From JAEUKA01 sp035328405 (GTDB taxonomy: Bacteria; Myxococcota_A; Polyangia; Palsa-1104; JAEUJZ01): a DNA stretch of 64,000 nt. Position 1 is the stretch's first letter. Each line of letters begins with the position of its first letter. Location: contig DAOLIT010000011.1 in assembly GCA_035328405.1 (NCBI GenBank), positions 1 through 64,000 on the forward strand, written 5' to 3'. This document shows, piece by piece, positions 8,515-17,648 of the stretch. Made by a program: the position numbers and the translations under genes. A model generated the notes under the pieces. It saw nothing but the letters and a program-made list of their open reading frames with translations. It was not told the DNA's origin and ran no database searches.

Positions 8515-8586
8515 ACGACTCCTCCAATGCAATCGTATCCTGGGAAGCGCGTTCGCCCTTCCGAACCTTGCCATGTACTCACTTTT

Positions 8587-10785
8587 TTAAGGATTCTGCG
8601 CCTCTCTGGGTTTGGGTAGTCGTTCGAGCACTTTGCGCACAGCATCCTTGCGCTTCTCTTGATCGGCGTCCAGGATTTCAACCCGTTTTTGCGTCGCAGA
8701 AAGCCTGTCCTCTGTTTCCAAAATTCGTTTGAGCAGAGGATTCCCATCGGTCCCGCCAGCTGCGGCTGAACCCAGTGCTTTCAGGTGTTCTCGCAACCGT
8801 TCCAAATCCTTTTCTGCTTTCTTCACATCACTGCGCAGTTTGTCGAGTTCCTTGCCCGCGTCCTCCCATTCTTTTTGGCGAGCAGCAGCTTCCGCTGCGA
8901 TGGATCTTTCCGACGCTGGAACCGTGGACAAGGATGCGATGTGGAACAGCCGACTGGCTTGCAGTCCGCGCAGATCGGTCTTTCGTGACAGTCCTTCCAT
9001 CGTCACGATCGGGCGTTCGACTTTGCTTTGTGGAGGAAGTTCAAACACCGCCACCGAACCCCCTTTGTCCGCAACCACTTCCAAGCGATCGGCCCCCTGA
9101 ATTTGGGTATTCATCGACACACCCAGCGGCATATACACATGCCTTGGCTGCATCGAGCGATTTTGCAACACGTACACCTGATCACGTCGCCGGACAAAAT
9201 GTTCCTCGAAGCGATCGTCCGAAAATGCAAGACGCTGTGTGTCATCTTTCTGCGTTTGTCGGTTCCGTTTCGCTTCGACATCCAGCTCAAAACCGTATTC
9301 GACAATCCGTCGCTCGCCCGGCTTCAGACGCGGCAAAACCGTTTCGCCAAGGAGCCCCGCATCTGAAAACACCGCCAACGTCCCTTCAGGAATCGTTTGT
9401 TTCGTCGTGTTTTGCAGACGCAAACTGCTGCGCGCTGGTTCGCCTGGGCTTGGCAACCAAGTGATCTGTTCCACATCGACCGACTCATACACAAACGGCA
9501 AGAGCGCCGAACCGTGCGCCCGCAAATCCAGGGGCTCACCCAGCGAATACGCAAAAAGGGAGCCCGCCTCAACACCACTCGCCGACGTGGTGGGTGCAAG
9601 TTGTCCGATCGACAGCAACGAACTTGTGCTGGTCGAACCGGACCCGCTGCCTGTTCCGCTGCCGTGGCCGATCGTACCTATCGAGCCCAGTCCAATGGTT
9701 CCCTCTCCTGTGCCACCACCGCCTGCTCCCATTCCCGACAAACCCAACCCACCCGCGCCATAGGAATCCCCAACATGGTCTCCCCACAGCTTGTCTGCAT
9801 TTTCAGAAAGGAGTTGGGGGACTGTGGACAGTTGATTCTCAGGTGTAATGAGAGGCCGGCGCGTGTACCTGGGTGCAGCAAGCGGAAACAAAAAGGAATC
9901 TGGTCGTCCAGACAACAAATGTACGCGCACAGAACGCCAATCTTCGTCGGTGTCGTTGTGAATGAGTGCCCAACCTTGCAGCGTTCCCCCTTTGCCAGAA
10001 TCAGCAACCACCAGCCGATAGGAAACACGCCACAACGGAGCTTCCGCCAAATACGCAATATCGACTGCACCCCCATTGCGACTCAAAAGCCGCAACATCC
10101 TCTCTGTTCCACGCCCCGATTGTGACGTTGCTGAAAGTGCTGTCCGCAACCTTTGTGCAAACGTCGGATCAAGAGGCCGCACTGTCGTGACTTCCGACAA
10201 AGAGAGGCGAACGAGTTCCCCCCGATCCGTCAGCAGGAGCAGTTGTTTTCCGCTGGCTTTGTCGCTCGGAGTTGCAGAAGGTGTGCGGGTGTCGTCTTTC
10301 TTTTTGTCGGCCTCTGCATCGGCCTCTGCAGATCGGAGTTTTCCTTCCGGGAGTACGTCAACCAGACGACCCTGGACCACCGTTTTCCCATGCCGAACTT
10401 CGACGACGGAACCCTTGAGCGCAGACAGGAGATGTTGAAAATCGATCGGTGCTTCCTCCGCCGCAGAAAGACCTGCCAGTGCTCTTCCCATTCCTGGGCT
10501 AACACTCGACGCAAATTCGACGCCGAACACAGGTGACTTCGCGCCCTGCGATAGCACCAGCAGCGTTTTGAGTGCGTCATCCAGGTGCCCTGCTGGAACC
10601 GGCAACACCGTCGGTTTGCTACCCAGCACCCCCGCCCGTTCAAAGTACCCAATCCCCGTTTCATATAGACGCACAGATCGAAGGGGCAACACCTGCGCAT
10701 CCGTATCCTTTTCGTGGCGGTTCACCGTCGCACATCCAACACACAAGGGCAGAGTCGCCCACAACATCCATTGCACTGTTTTCAT
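8587..10785 (-). CDS. DUF4139-domain lipoprotein
   Basis: This 732-residue lipoprotein (signal MKTVQWMLWATLPLCVGC) carries a DUF4139/mucoidy-inhibitor-like fold. The N-terminal part has the VRLYETGIGYFERAG strand-rich domain, the middle has the SYRLVV...GWALIHNDTDEDWRSVRVHLLSGRP block, and the C-terminal part has KRNRQTQKDD...VYVLQNRSMQPRHVYMPLG. The domain is split by a Gly/Ser/Thr linker of about 50 residues (GSGTGSGSGSTSTSS). The final 100 residues form a coiled coil (KELDKLRSDVKKAEKDLERLREHL). An AAGGAG site precedes the ATG at 10785. The gene is divergent from the GH31 gene. Function unknown; an envelope role is likely. Confidence 0.82.
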   Translation of the reverse strand: MKTVQWMLWATLPLCVGCATVNRHEKDTDAQVLPLRSVRLYETGIGYFERAGVLGSKPTVLPVPAGHLDDALKTLLVLSQGAKSPVFGVEFASSVSPGMGRALAGLSAAEEAPIDFQHLLSALKGSVVEVRHGKTVVQGRLVDVLPEGKLRSAEADAEADKKKDDTRTPSATPSDKASGKQLLLLTDRGELVRLSLSEVTTVRPLDPTFAQRLRTALSATSQSGRGTERMLRLLSRNGGAVDIAYLAEAPLWRVSYRLVVADSGKGGTLQGWALIHNDTDEDWRSVRVHLLSGRPDSFLFPLAAPRYTRRPLITPENQLSTVPQLLSENADKLWGDHVGDSYGAGGLGLSGMGAGGGGTGEGTIGLGSIGTIGHGSGTGSGSGSTSTSSLLSIGQLAPTTSASGVEAGSLFAYSLGEPLDLRAHGSALLPFVYESVDVEQITWLPSPGEPARSSLRLQNTTKQTIPEGTLAVFSDAGLLGETVLPRLKPGERRIVEYGFELDVEAKRNRQTQKDDTQRLAFSDDRFEEHFVRRRDQVYVLQNRSMQPRHVYMPLGVSMNTQIQGADRLEVVADKGGSVAVFELPPQSKVERPIVTMEGLSRKTDLRGLQASRLFHIASLSTVPASERSIAAEAAARQKEWEDAGKELDKLRSDVKKAEKDLERLREHLKALGSAAAGGTDGNPLLKRILETEDRLSATQKRVEILDADQEKRKDAVRKVLERLPKPREAQNP

Positions 10786-10889
10786 GCTGTCTCCTTGATA
10801 CGTCCTGACTTCCAGCCCCGCATTTTGTTCCACCGCTTGCCGCAAAGCAGACTCTTTTCCTGCATGGAAAGACATGATTTGCTCGCGCC

Positions 10890-13445
10890 ATGTGTACGTC
10901 CGATCGCTTGCCAAAGGTGTGTTTTTCCCGCTTGTCTGGCTTGTTTGTCCATCACGATTTGGCCTGCTTGGGAGTCTTTGCGACCGTCGCGCTTGGTTGC
11001 GGAGAACTTCCCAATCCAGAACGGATCAGCGACGGAGAATTTGCCGCCGAATTCGATCCGAAAGATCAAACGCTTCGGTTTGTTTCTGCCGATCGCGTCC
11101 TCCTTCGTTTTCCTCCCGATGCTTGGCAAATCGGAACGGTTGAGCGTTTTGACGATCGCAAAAACTACAACCCGTATTGGTTGGAATATGGTGCCGACGT
11201 GCTGCCCCAAGGCCCACCAGACGACTTGGTTTGGCACCAGGTATCACAGATCGTTCTCGTCGAAAAAACGCGGTTTTCGATGGAATTGTCGCTGCTTCTT
11301 ACGGGTGACCAGACTGCACGTATCCGCATCGAAACGAATCGGCCAGGGATTTTTTCCGCCGATGTATTCCCAAACGAGAAAGGCGAAAAGGACGATCGCG
11401 AACCGGTTTTTTTGCGGTTGCGTCCGCGTGCGGATTCGCAGGAAGCCTTCTATGGTTTGGGCGGTTTTGCCGACGACGTAAACCACCGTGGCAAGGTCCG
11501 ACCGATGCAGCAAGAGATCGACTTGCTCGAATCGCGCAGCAATGAAAACCGAGTTCCCATTCCTTTGTTGCTCGGGTCAAGTGGGTTCGGTTTGTTTGTC
11601 GAAAATCGTCGTCCGGGGGTCTTTGCAGTCGCCAACAAAGAAGCCGATTTGATCGAAGTTACGTACGGAACCGCGAACGACAGCGCGCAGGGTTTGCGGT
11701 TTCATTTGCTTGCCGCCCCGCGACCGCTGGATGTGCTCGCGAAGTACTTTGCGCTGACCGGTTTTCCGACGCTGCCCGCGCCGTGGGCACTCGGCCCCTG
11801 GATCTGGCGCAACGAAAACAAAAACCAAGCAGTGGTCGAAGACGATGTAAAAAAAATTCGTGATCTCGATCTGGCGACGACCGCGATTTGGATCGATCGA
11901 CCGTATGCCACGCGCGTCAACAGTTTCGATTTTGAAACTGCCCGATATCCTGACCCCGATGCGATGGTTCGCAAGATTCATGCAGCGGGTCTGCGCCTAG
12001 CCCTGTGGCATGCGCCCTATCTGGAGTCCGGGAGTCCTGAGCTCTCTTTCGCAGAGCAGTCTGGCTACTTTCCCCCCCAGACCGGACTCCTTCTGAACAA
12101 GTGGGGCAAGCCGCTCGATCTGTCCAATTCCCAAGCCCGCTTGTTTTGGCAAAAGCAGTTGAGAAAGTACACAGAACGTGGAATCGAGGGGTTCAAACTC
12201 GATTATGCAGAGGATGTCGTCGTCGGCCTTGGGGGAGCCCGTTCGGGATGGCGTTTTTCCGATGGGAGCGACGAGCGAACCATGCACCACGATTATCCAC
12301 TCCTATACCATCGCACCTATGCGGAACTGCTTCCCAAAACCGGCGGCTTCTTGCTGTGTCGCACCGGTCGTTTTGGCGATCAAGCGAACGCTTCCGTGAT
12401 TTGGCCAGGGGACATGGATGCTTCTTTTGCACACCACAGAGAACCCGTGACTTTGCCTGATGGGAAAACCGTGCTTTCCGTCGGTGGTCTGCCTGCAACG
12501 GTCGTCATGGGACTCAATCTTTCTCTGTCCGGCTTCCCTCTGTTTGGCGCAGACACCGGAGGGTATCGCAAAAGTCCTCCAGACAAGGAACTGTACATTC
12601 GATGGTTTCAGCAAACGGCATTGTCCGCGGTCATGCAGGTCGGAGACGCTTCCAGCCAACCCCCATGGGAATACACCCCTCAAAATGGCCGCGATACCGA
12701 AACACTCGATCTGTACAGACATTTCGCGCGCCTGCACTTGCGTCTTTTTCCGTATGAATGGACGTACTTGCAACAGATGTCACAAACAGGTCGCCCCCTT
12801 CTGCGCCCGCTTGGATTTGTTTTTCCGTCGCTGGCGGAACATCCAAACGACGAATACTTTTTTGGCGATGATCTCTTGGTCGCTCCTGTGTTGATCCGTG
12901 GAGCACGCACTCGAGATGTGTTGTTTCCCCCCGGCGATTTTGTCGATTTTGAAACAGGGGAACTGTTTTCAGGTCAAACTGCTCGCCACGTTCTCGTTTC
13001 TGCGCCGCTTTCCAAATTGCCTCTGTTTGTGCGAAAAGGGGCTCTGATTCCATTGCTTTCACCGACGGTGGATACCTATTCTCCCACCACGCTTCCGAAT
13101 GTCGATTCCTTTTCCAATGATCCAGGCCTCCTGCACCTGCTTGTGATTCCTGCAAACACGAAAAGTGAGTTCTCCGTTTACGATGGAACGACACTCCGTT
13201 ACGACCCCGAAGCGCGGCGGTATTCCCAAACACCAGGCACTCTGTTTACAAAGGGACAATGGATCAACGTCTTCCCCTTTCCGGTCCCTCCAAAACAAGT
13301 TCACACGGGGTCAGAAGTCATGTCTCGTGTCGCAACCAACACAGACCTGGAGCGTGTTGCGAGTGGATGGTTCTGGTCGGCAGACAGAGGCGGAACCCTC
13401 GTCGTGAAACTCGCTCGAAACCAAACAGATTTCGTATGGGAGTAA
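10890..13445 (+). CDS. Glycoside hydrolase family 31 (alpha-glucosidase/alpha-xylosidase-like), probable lipoprotein
   Basis: This large secreted hydrolase (851 residues) has the GH31 TIM barrel. The catalytic nucleophile lies in GIEGFKLDYAED (Asp of KLDY) and the acid/base Asp in SVIWPGDMDAS. Other family blocks are present: LPAPWALGPWIWRNEN, FPLFGADTGGY, LRPLGFVFP. A C-terminal beta domain follows from about residue 690. The N-terminus has a hydrophobic stretch ending in VALGC, a possible lipobox, so outer-membrane anchoring is plausible. The start is uncertain: neither the ATG at 10890 nor downstream GTGs have a good ribosome-binding site. Substrate class (alpha-glucoside, xyloside or sulfoquinovoside) cannot be fixed here. 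Confidence 0.88.
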   Translation: MCTSDRLPKVCFSRLSGLFVHHDLACLGVFATVALGCGELPNPERISDGEFAAEFDPKDQTLRFVSADRVLLRFPPDAWQIGTVERFDDRKNYNPYWLEYGADVLPQGPPDDLVWHQVSQIVLVEKTRFSMELSLLLTGDQTARIRIETNRPGIFSADVFPNEKGEKDDREPVFLRLRPRADSQEAFYGLGGFADDVNHRGKVRPMQQEIDLLESRSNENRVPIPLLLGSSGFGLFVENRRPGVFAVANKEADLIEVTYGTANDSAQGLRFHLLAAPRPLDVLAKYFALTGFPTLPAPWALGPWIWRNENKNQAVVEDDVKKIRDLDLATTAIWIDRPYATRVNSFDFETARYPDPDAMVRKIHAAGLRLALWHAPYLESGSPELSFAEQSGYFPPQTGLLLNKWGKPLDLSNSQARLFWQKQLRKYTERGIEGFKLDYAEDVVVGLGGARSGWRFSDGSDERTMHHDYPLLYHRTYAELLPKTGGFLLCRTGRFGDQANASVIWPGDMDASFAHHREPVTLPDGKTVLSVGGLPATVVMGLNLSLSGFPLFGADTGGYRKSPPDKELYIRWFQQTALSAVMQVGDASSQPPWEYTPQNGRDTETLDLYRHFARLHLRLFPYEWTYLQQMSQTGRPLLRPLGFVFPSLAEHPNDEYFFGDDLLVAPVLIRGARTRDVLFPPGDFVDFETGELFSGQTARHVLVSAPLSKLPLFVRKGALIPLLSPTVDTYSPTTLPNVDSFSNDPGLLHLLVIPANTKSEFSVYDGTTLRYDPEARRYSQTPGTLFTKGQWINVFPFPVPPKQVHTGSEVMSRVATNTDLERVASGWFWSADRGGTLVVKLARNQTDFVWE

Positions 13446-13491
13446 TGCCTAGATTGACTTTCGCCTACGTCGCATAGTAAGCCCGCTCAAA

Positions 13492-13503
13492 ACATCGCGA
13501 TGT
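13492..13503. promoter_or_regulatory. 12-bp perfect palindrome upstream of the epimerase gene
   Basis: ACATCGCGATGT is a perfect palindrome 50 bp before the wecB-like start, downstream of a TTGACT hexamer (13454-13459). It could be an operator; a -10 box at good spacing is not evident. Confidence 0.35.
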
Positions 13504-13553
13504 CCGGTCGCGATTTCCAATCGCACTTATACAAAGATCCTGAGGTCTATACG

Positions 13554-14750
13554 ATGCACGTTCTCCTTGCCATAGGAACACGGCCAGAAGCCATCAAACT
13601 GGCCCCCCTTCACCACGCGCTGCACCGCGATCCTTTTTTTACCGTGACGACGTGCATCACGTCTCAACACAAAGAGCTGCTTCAGCAAATGCTGTCCTTT
13701 TTTGATGTGCGGCCCGATGTCGATTTGCAGGTGATGCAGCCTCGGCAAACCCTGGCGAGTCTGACCGGTCATGTGTTGCGCGGTGCCGATGCTCTGCTTG
13801 CTGAAAAGAAGCCCGATTGGGTGATCGTTCAAGGCGACACAACGACGGCATTTACGGTCGGGCTTGCCGCGTTCTATCAGAAAATCCGCGTTGCGCACGT
13901 CGAAGCGGGTCTCCGTTCCTTTGATCTGTTGCAGCCCTTTCCTGAAGAAGCGAATCGACGTTTGCTGGATGTCTTTTCGGACTATTTGTTCGCTCCCACG
14001 GAAGATGCCGCAAACAATCTCCGAAAAGAGGGGTGCAAGCAGGAGGCCGTTTTTGTGACGGGAAACACCGGGATTGATGCCTTGTTTATGGCTGTCGATA
14101 TTCTGCAAAAAGGTGGTCACCCCTTGCCGATTTCGCTGCCCTCTGGTTCCCAATTGGCCCTTGTCACTGCACACCGGAGAGAGTCGTTTGGCGACGGTCT
14201 TTCCCGAATTTGTCAGGCCGTTTTGCAGCTTCTTGCGCAGCATCCAAAACTTCATGTGTTGTATCCCGTACACCCAAATCCGCATGTTCAGGAGGCCGCA
14301 CAAACGCACCTTGCAAACCATCCTCGTGTCACTTTATGCGCACCGCTCGACTACCCAGGTTTCGTCGCTGCGCTTGCTGCCGCAGACTTGATTCTGACCG
14401 ATTCAGGGGGAGTGCAAGAAGAAGCGCCCGCGCTTGGCAAACGTGTCCTTGTGTTGCGTGAAACCACCGAGCGACCTGAAGGCGTACAGGCCGGTGTGGC
14501 AAGACTTGTGGGAACGAACGTAGAGCAGATTGTGGACTCGGCCAACCGTTTGCTTTCCCAAGGAGGTGCCCAGTCTGCCGTCATGAGTCCGTATGGAGAC
14601 GGCCATGCTTCCTCCCGCATTGTCGAGGTACTCAAAACCGGAAGACTTGCGGCACCTTTTGGAACTCGAAGTGAAGCAGAAAGGGGCGGGGAGACTCAGG
14701 CCCAGCCTCTGCAATCCGTTTTCAACAGACACCAAAATGTCACGGGCTGA
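13554..14750 (+). CDS. wecB: UDP-N-acetylglucosamine 2-epimerase (non-hydrolysing)
   Basis: This cytosolic enzyme interconverts UDP-GlcNAc and UDP-ManNAc for surface polysaccharide synthesis. The 398-residue protein shows the family blocks: IGTRPEAIKLAPL at the N-terminus, VIVQGDTTTAF, ARVEAGLRS-like HVEAGLRSFD, PEEANRRLLD, VTAHRRESFGDG, YPVHPNPHV and LTDSGGVQEEAPALGKRVLVLRETTERPEG, which includes the substrate-binding His, Glu and Arg residues. The ATG at 13554 begins directly at the conserved Rossmann strand and has a GAGG site; a longer reading from 13500 adds a non-conserved leader. The last 13 bases overlap the glycosyltransferase start, so the two form an operon. Confidence 0.93.
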   Translation: MHVLLAIGTRPEAIKLAPLHHALHRDPFFTVTTCITSQHKELLQQMLSFFDVRPDVDLQVMQPRQTLASLTGHVLRGADALLAEKKPDWVIVQGDTTTAFTVGLAAFYQKIRVAHVEAGLRSFDLLQPFPEEANRRLLDVFSDYLFAPTEDAANNLRKEGCKQEAVFVTGNTGIDALFMAVDILQKGGHPLPISLPSGSQLALVTAHRRESFGDGLSRICQAVLQLLAQHPKLHVLYPVHPNPHVQEAAQTHLANHPRVTLCAPLDYPGFVAALAAADLILTDSGGVQEEAPALGKRVLVLRETTERPEGVQAGVARLVGTNVEQIVDSANRLLSQGGAQSAVMSPYGDGHASSRIVEVLKTGRLAAPFGTRSEAERGGETQAQPLQSVFNRHQNVTG

Positions 14751-16089
14751 ATCACTTTTTGGACGGACTACACAGACTCTGTATGCTGCCCAGCATGCGC
14801 TGCTCAGGCAGCGTTACAGACTGTTTCGTTGGTTTCGTTCGAGTCGTTTTGGATGCGACCTGTCTCTGTTTCACGCGCCGGGAAGAAAAGGTCTTGTATC
14901 GATCGTTCTTCCCGTCAGAAACGGTGCCACTCTGCTTCCCCAAGCTATCGAGTCTGTACTTGCTCAGGATTACTCCCATTGGGAACTCCTGATCATCAAC
15001 GATGGTTCTTCGGACGATACTCCGTATGTTTCAGAATCCTACGCGGCCCGCGACAAGCGAATCCGAGTCTTGCATCAAGAGAATCGAAAAATTCCGCGTA
15101 CTCTCTCCCGTGGTTTTCGTTTGGTCGAGGGCGAATTTCTGACTTGGCTCAGTGCAGACAATCGGCTCCTGCCCAATTTTTGCAGACGCTTTGCCAGTTG
15201 TTTTTCCCGCCACCCCGCACTGGATGTGGCCTATGCAAATGAGGATCTCATTGATGCAAAGGGGGACCCCTATCAATCCAGTCCTCATTTTCCGTCGCAT
15301 CAACATCCCAAAGGCAGCCACCACATTCATCTTCCCCATGACACGTCTGTTCTGCACGGCGATGGGAATTTTGTAGGTGCTGCGTTCATGTACAGGAGCC
15401 GGGTTGCCCATCTTTTGGGAGACTACAGCAAACATCGTTTTACCGTCGAAGACTACGACTACTGGTTGCTCGCGAACACACTGCTAAGTGTCCATCACGT
15501 CGATTTTTTGGAGCCTATTTACGAATACCGCTTTCATGAGGATTCCCTCACCTCACATGCAAAAGAGTTGCAAATACACAAAGCGCACAAACAGCTTTTG
15601 GAGTGGGATCGCTTTCGCCAGGCGTTGTCTCTTGCTCCCCTTGTGTTCGTTCTTGAAAGCGCGGATCGTGACAGTTTCTCGTCGGAAATAAACCACACTG
15701 CGCAGATTCTCCGGCAACTTGGTCACACTTTGCTCACCTGCGATGAGTTGCCGAAGAATCGTTCCGAATCCAAAGTACCTGCCCTGTATCTTCAATTGGG
15801 GAGTCTGGAAGCTGGTTGCAAACCGCCTCCTTTGGACCCATCGTTGTACGTATTTTCTGCGCTTCTTTTCGTCGGTGATATGCAGATTCCCCCCCCTTCT
15901 GTCCATCCGGCATGGGATGTTGCGTGGGTATGGGGCAATGCTCCCAACATACGCCTTGGATATGAAGCCACAGCGTACCAAGGACTCTGCTCTACCCCGG
16001 ATTTGCCTACTCTGATTCGTGCGCTCGATTGTCGTGCGCGTGTCGAGTGGTTTCGACGGTTGGAAGACCGGCATTTCACACAGAACTAA
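14737..16089 (+). CDS. Glycosyltransferase family 2 protein
   Basis: This 450-residue protein has a GT-A fold in residues about 50-275: VSIVLPVRNGATLLPQAIESVLAQDYSHWELLIINDGSSDDT is the classic nucleotide-sugar-binding start, FLTWLSADNRLLPN holds the SADN (DxD-like) metal site, and the EDYDYWLLA block supplies the catalytic base region. The C-terminal 150 residues (from about 300) are a second domain without clear family, ending in a predicted sugar- or protein-binding Rossmann-like region. It starts inside the epimerase gene, indicating co-expression, so its donor may be UDP-ManNAc or UDP-GlcNAc. The acceptor is unknown. Confidence 0.85.
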   Translation: MSRAESLFGRTTQTLYAAQHALLRQRYRLFRWFRSSRFGCDLSLFHAPGRKGLVSIVLPVRNGATLLPQAIESVLAQDYSHWELLIINDGSSDDTPYVSESYAARDKRIRVLHQENRKIPRTLSRGFRLVEGEFLTWLSADNRLLPNFCRRFASCFSRHPALDVAYANEDLIDAKGDPYQSSPHFPSHQHPKGSHHIHLPHDTSVLHGDGNFVGAAFMYRSRVAHLLGDYSKHRFTVEDYDYWLLANTLLSVHHVDFLEPIYEYRFHEDSLTSHAKELQIHKAHKQLLEWDRFRQALSLAPLVFVLESADRDSFSSEINHTAQILRQLGHTLLTCDELPKNRSESKVPALYLQLGSLEAGCKPPPLDPSLYVFSALLFVGDMQIPPPSVHPAWDVAWVWGNAPNIRLGYEATAYQGLCSTPDLPTLIRALDCRARVEWFRRLEDRHFTQN

Positions 16090-16123
16090 CTCGTTCCCAC
16101 CGTCGGGGATATGCTGTGCTTTG

Positions 16124-16147
16124 TCCCCAAAGTTTGGGGATTGTCTT
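16124..16147. terminator. Likely bidirectional terminator between convergent genes
   Basis: TCCCCAAA-G-TTTGGGGA (16124-16140) is a perfect 8-bp inverted repeat in the 67-bp gap between the convergent glycosyltransferase and XRE-methyltransferase genes, followed by TTGTCTT on the plus strand. The very small loop means the innermost pairs would open. Confidence 0.6.
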
Positions 16148-16156
16148 GTGCGGTGC

Positions 16157-17428
16157 TTACGACCAAGTGGGATTCCGAACACACACATGCAAACTCTGCT
16201 GAACGGCTCCCTCATGGGACATAGGTAGCGTGTCAATGTTCCCAAAGCCACTTTCAGACAGCGCGTAATGCAACCCCTTTGCAACAACTGCATGGTCGCG
16301 CAGGACTGAAAAGGAACGAACATGCGGCGTATCATCGCTCAACGTGGCGACGATGTTGCGCAAAAAACAGGCTTCGGGAACACAGTCCTGTATTTCCGAA
16401 AACACAAGCTGTTTGGGTTGCGACGATGAACACACAAACGGAACTCGCAAAAAGTTGGACAAGTACGAATCCACAGCACGCTTGTCGCAAAATCCGCTCT
16501 TGGTTCCTTCCAGCACAGGTGCATCGAACAAAAACAGATCCCACGGACGTGTGATTTTCGCGACCAAGTTGTCGAAAAAATCAGACGGATCATCCAGGTG
16601 GAAAACCGTGTCGAGTGCCACCACCAAACGCTGCCAATCGGGTGGCATACACGACAGGATTTCTTCATTTTGAGGCAGACCATAGTAGTCCGTCAGCAGC
16701 GCCAAACGCCGCACAGGATGCGCCCTCAAATCCGTCGCTGCGCGCAGACATGCCGCCCGCAACAGAACGTCATTGAGATCCACAAACCACAGTTGGATCG
16801 ACAGTTTTTGGTTACGAAGCAGCTCGGAAATAAAACGAACTTCCAGGAGTCCGTCACCTGTTCCCAACACGATCACAACCAGACCCTCCGTGGTTCGCTT
16901 TTGCGTGACCGCTTGTGCTGCCGCTGCGAATGGGAATCCTTGCCGCCGAACACCGTGCTCCCACGAACACGTCAAATACTGAAGGTAGTTCGATGCGCTT
17001 TGCGGCAAAAGAAACAGAGAACTCAGCGGAATCACCCCGGAATCCCCGGACACCACACGATCGAGACGCTGTAGTTCGCACAACCTGTCAAAGTCATCCG
17101 ACCAAAACGTGGTAGGAGGGGCTTCATACACCTGCGGCGCAAACGGATCTTGCGATCTCAAGTGAGCCGGCACAGAGCCCGAGGTCTGAAAGCCGAGGAT
17201 GGGCAACTGGAGCAGGCGGAGCAGTGTTTTTTTCGACGGGCGGCAACGCTCGGTCTCGACAAATTTGATCGTCGCCTCCGAAACGCCCGACGCATGGGCC
17301 AGCTCTTTTCGAGACAAACCGACAGCTTCGCGCCTGATCCGAAGTGCTTGCCCGAAACTCTCGTCGTGGGAAAGGTTTTGAAACGTGGTCCGATCACTGC
17401 TGTTTTTCTCTCGTATCCAGTTGTGCAT
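16157..17428 (-). CDS. XRE-type HTH fused to an EgtD-like SAM methyltransferase fold
   Basis: This protein has 423 residues. Residues about 25-75 are a helix-turn-helix of the XRE class (FGQALRIRREAVGLSRKELAHASGVSEATIKFVE). The rest resembles a class I SAM methyltransferase of the histidine-specific/EgtD kind: VIVLGTGDGLLEVRFISELL (about 186-205) is motif I, and LWFVDLNDVLLRAACLRA supplies the acidic ribose-binding residue (about D217). Later blocks have the rough spacing of the family. The ATG at 17428 follows GGAG. The gene is divergent from the alpha-2-macroglobulin gene, which it could regulate. Whether it methylates anything, or uses SAM as a ligand for DNA binding, is unknown. Confidence 0.7.
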   Translation of the reverse strand: MHNWIREKNSSDRTTFQNLSHDESFGQALRIRREAVGLSRKELAHASGVSEATIKFVETERCRPSKKTLLRLLQLPILGFQTSGSVPAHLRSQDPFAPQVYEAPPTTFWSDDFDRLCELQRLDRVVSGDSGVIPLSSLFLLPQSASNYLQYLTCSWEHGVRRQGFPFAAAAQAVTQKRTTEGLVVIVLGTGDGLLEVRFISELLRNQKLSIQLWFVDLNDVLLRAACLRAATDLRAHPVRRLALLTDYYGLPQNEEILSCMPPDWQRLVVALDTVFHLDDPSDFFDNLVAKITRPWDLFLFDAPVLEGTKSGFCDKRAVDSYLSNFLRVPFVCSSSQPKQLVFSEIQDCVPEACFLRNIVATLSDDTPHVRSFSVLRDHAVVAKGLHYALSESGFGNIDTLPMSHEGAVQQSLHVCVRNPTWS

Positions 17429-17558
17429 CACAATCTCCGGGTGGTTCCTCTTGAGAAGCCGGAGGCTAATGCGTTTCCTTCGTTTGTTACAAAGGGCAGT
17501 CAGATATCAATGTGTCGATTTTTTCGGCGCGCCCGAGTGGGCCTAAAGACGCGACAAG

Positions 17559-17609
17559 CCCGCCAGAAAAACCGGACCAGAGCTGCCCGACCCGAAAAGC
17601 CGGACCAGA
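17559..17609. repeat. Two imperfect tandem copies of a roughly 28-bp element
   Basis: In the gap between the XRE-methyltransferase and alpha-2-macroglobulin genes, the element CCCGCCAGAAAAACCGGACC (17559-) recurs as CCCGACCCGAAAAGCCGGAC (17586-). The core CCGGACCAGA is exact in both copies (17572-17581 and 17600-17609), 28 bp apart. A spacing close to whole helical turns would suit paired operator sites. Confidence 0.5.
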
Positions 17610-17648
17610 AACTGGGAACTTGAGGCCAGGGAGTTTGTCTGCCTCCCC

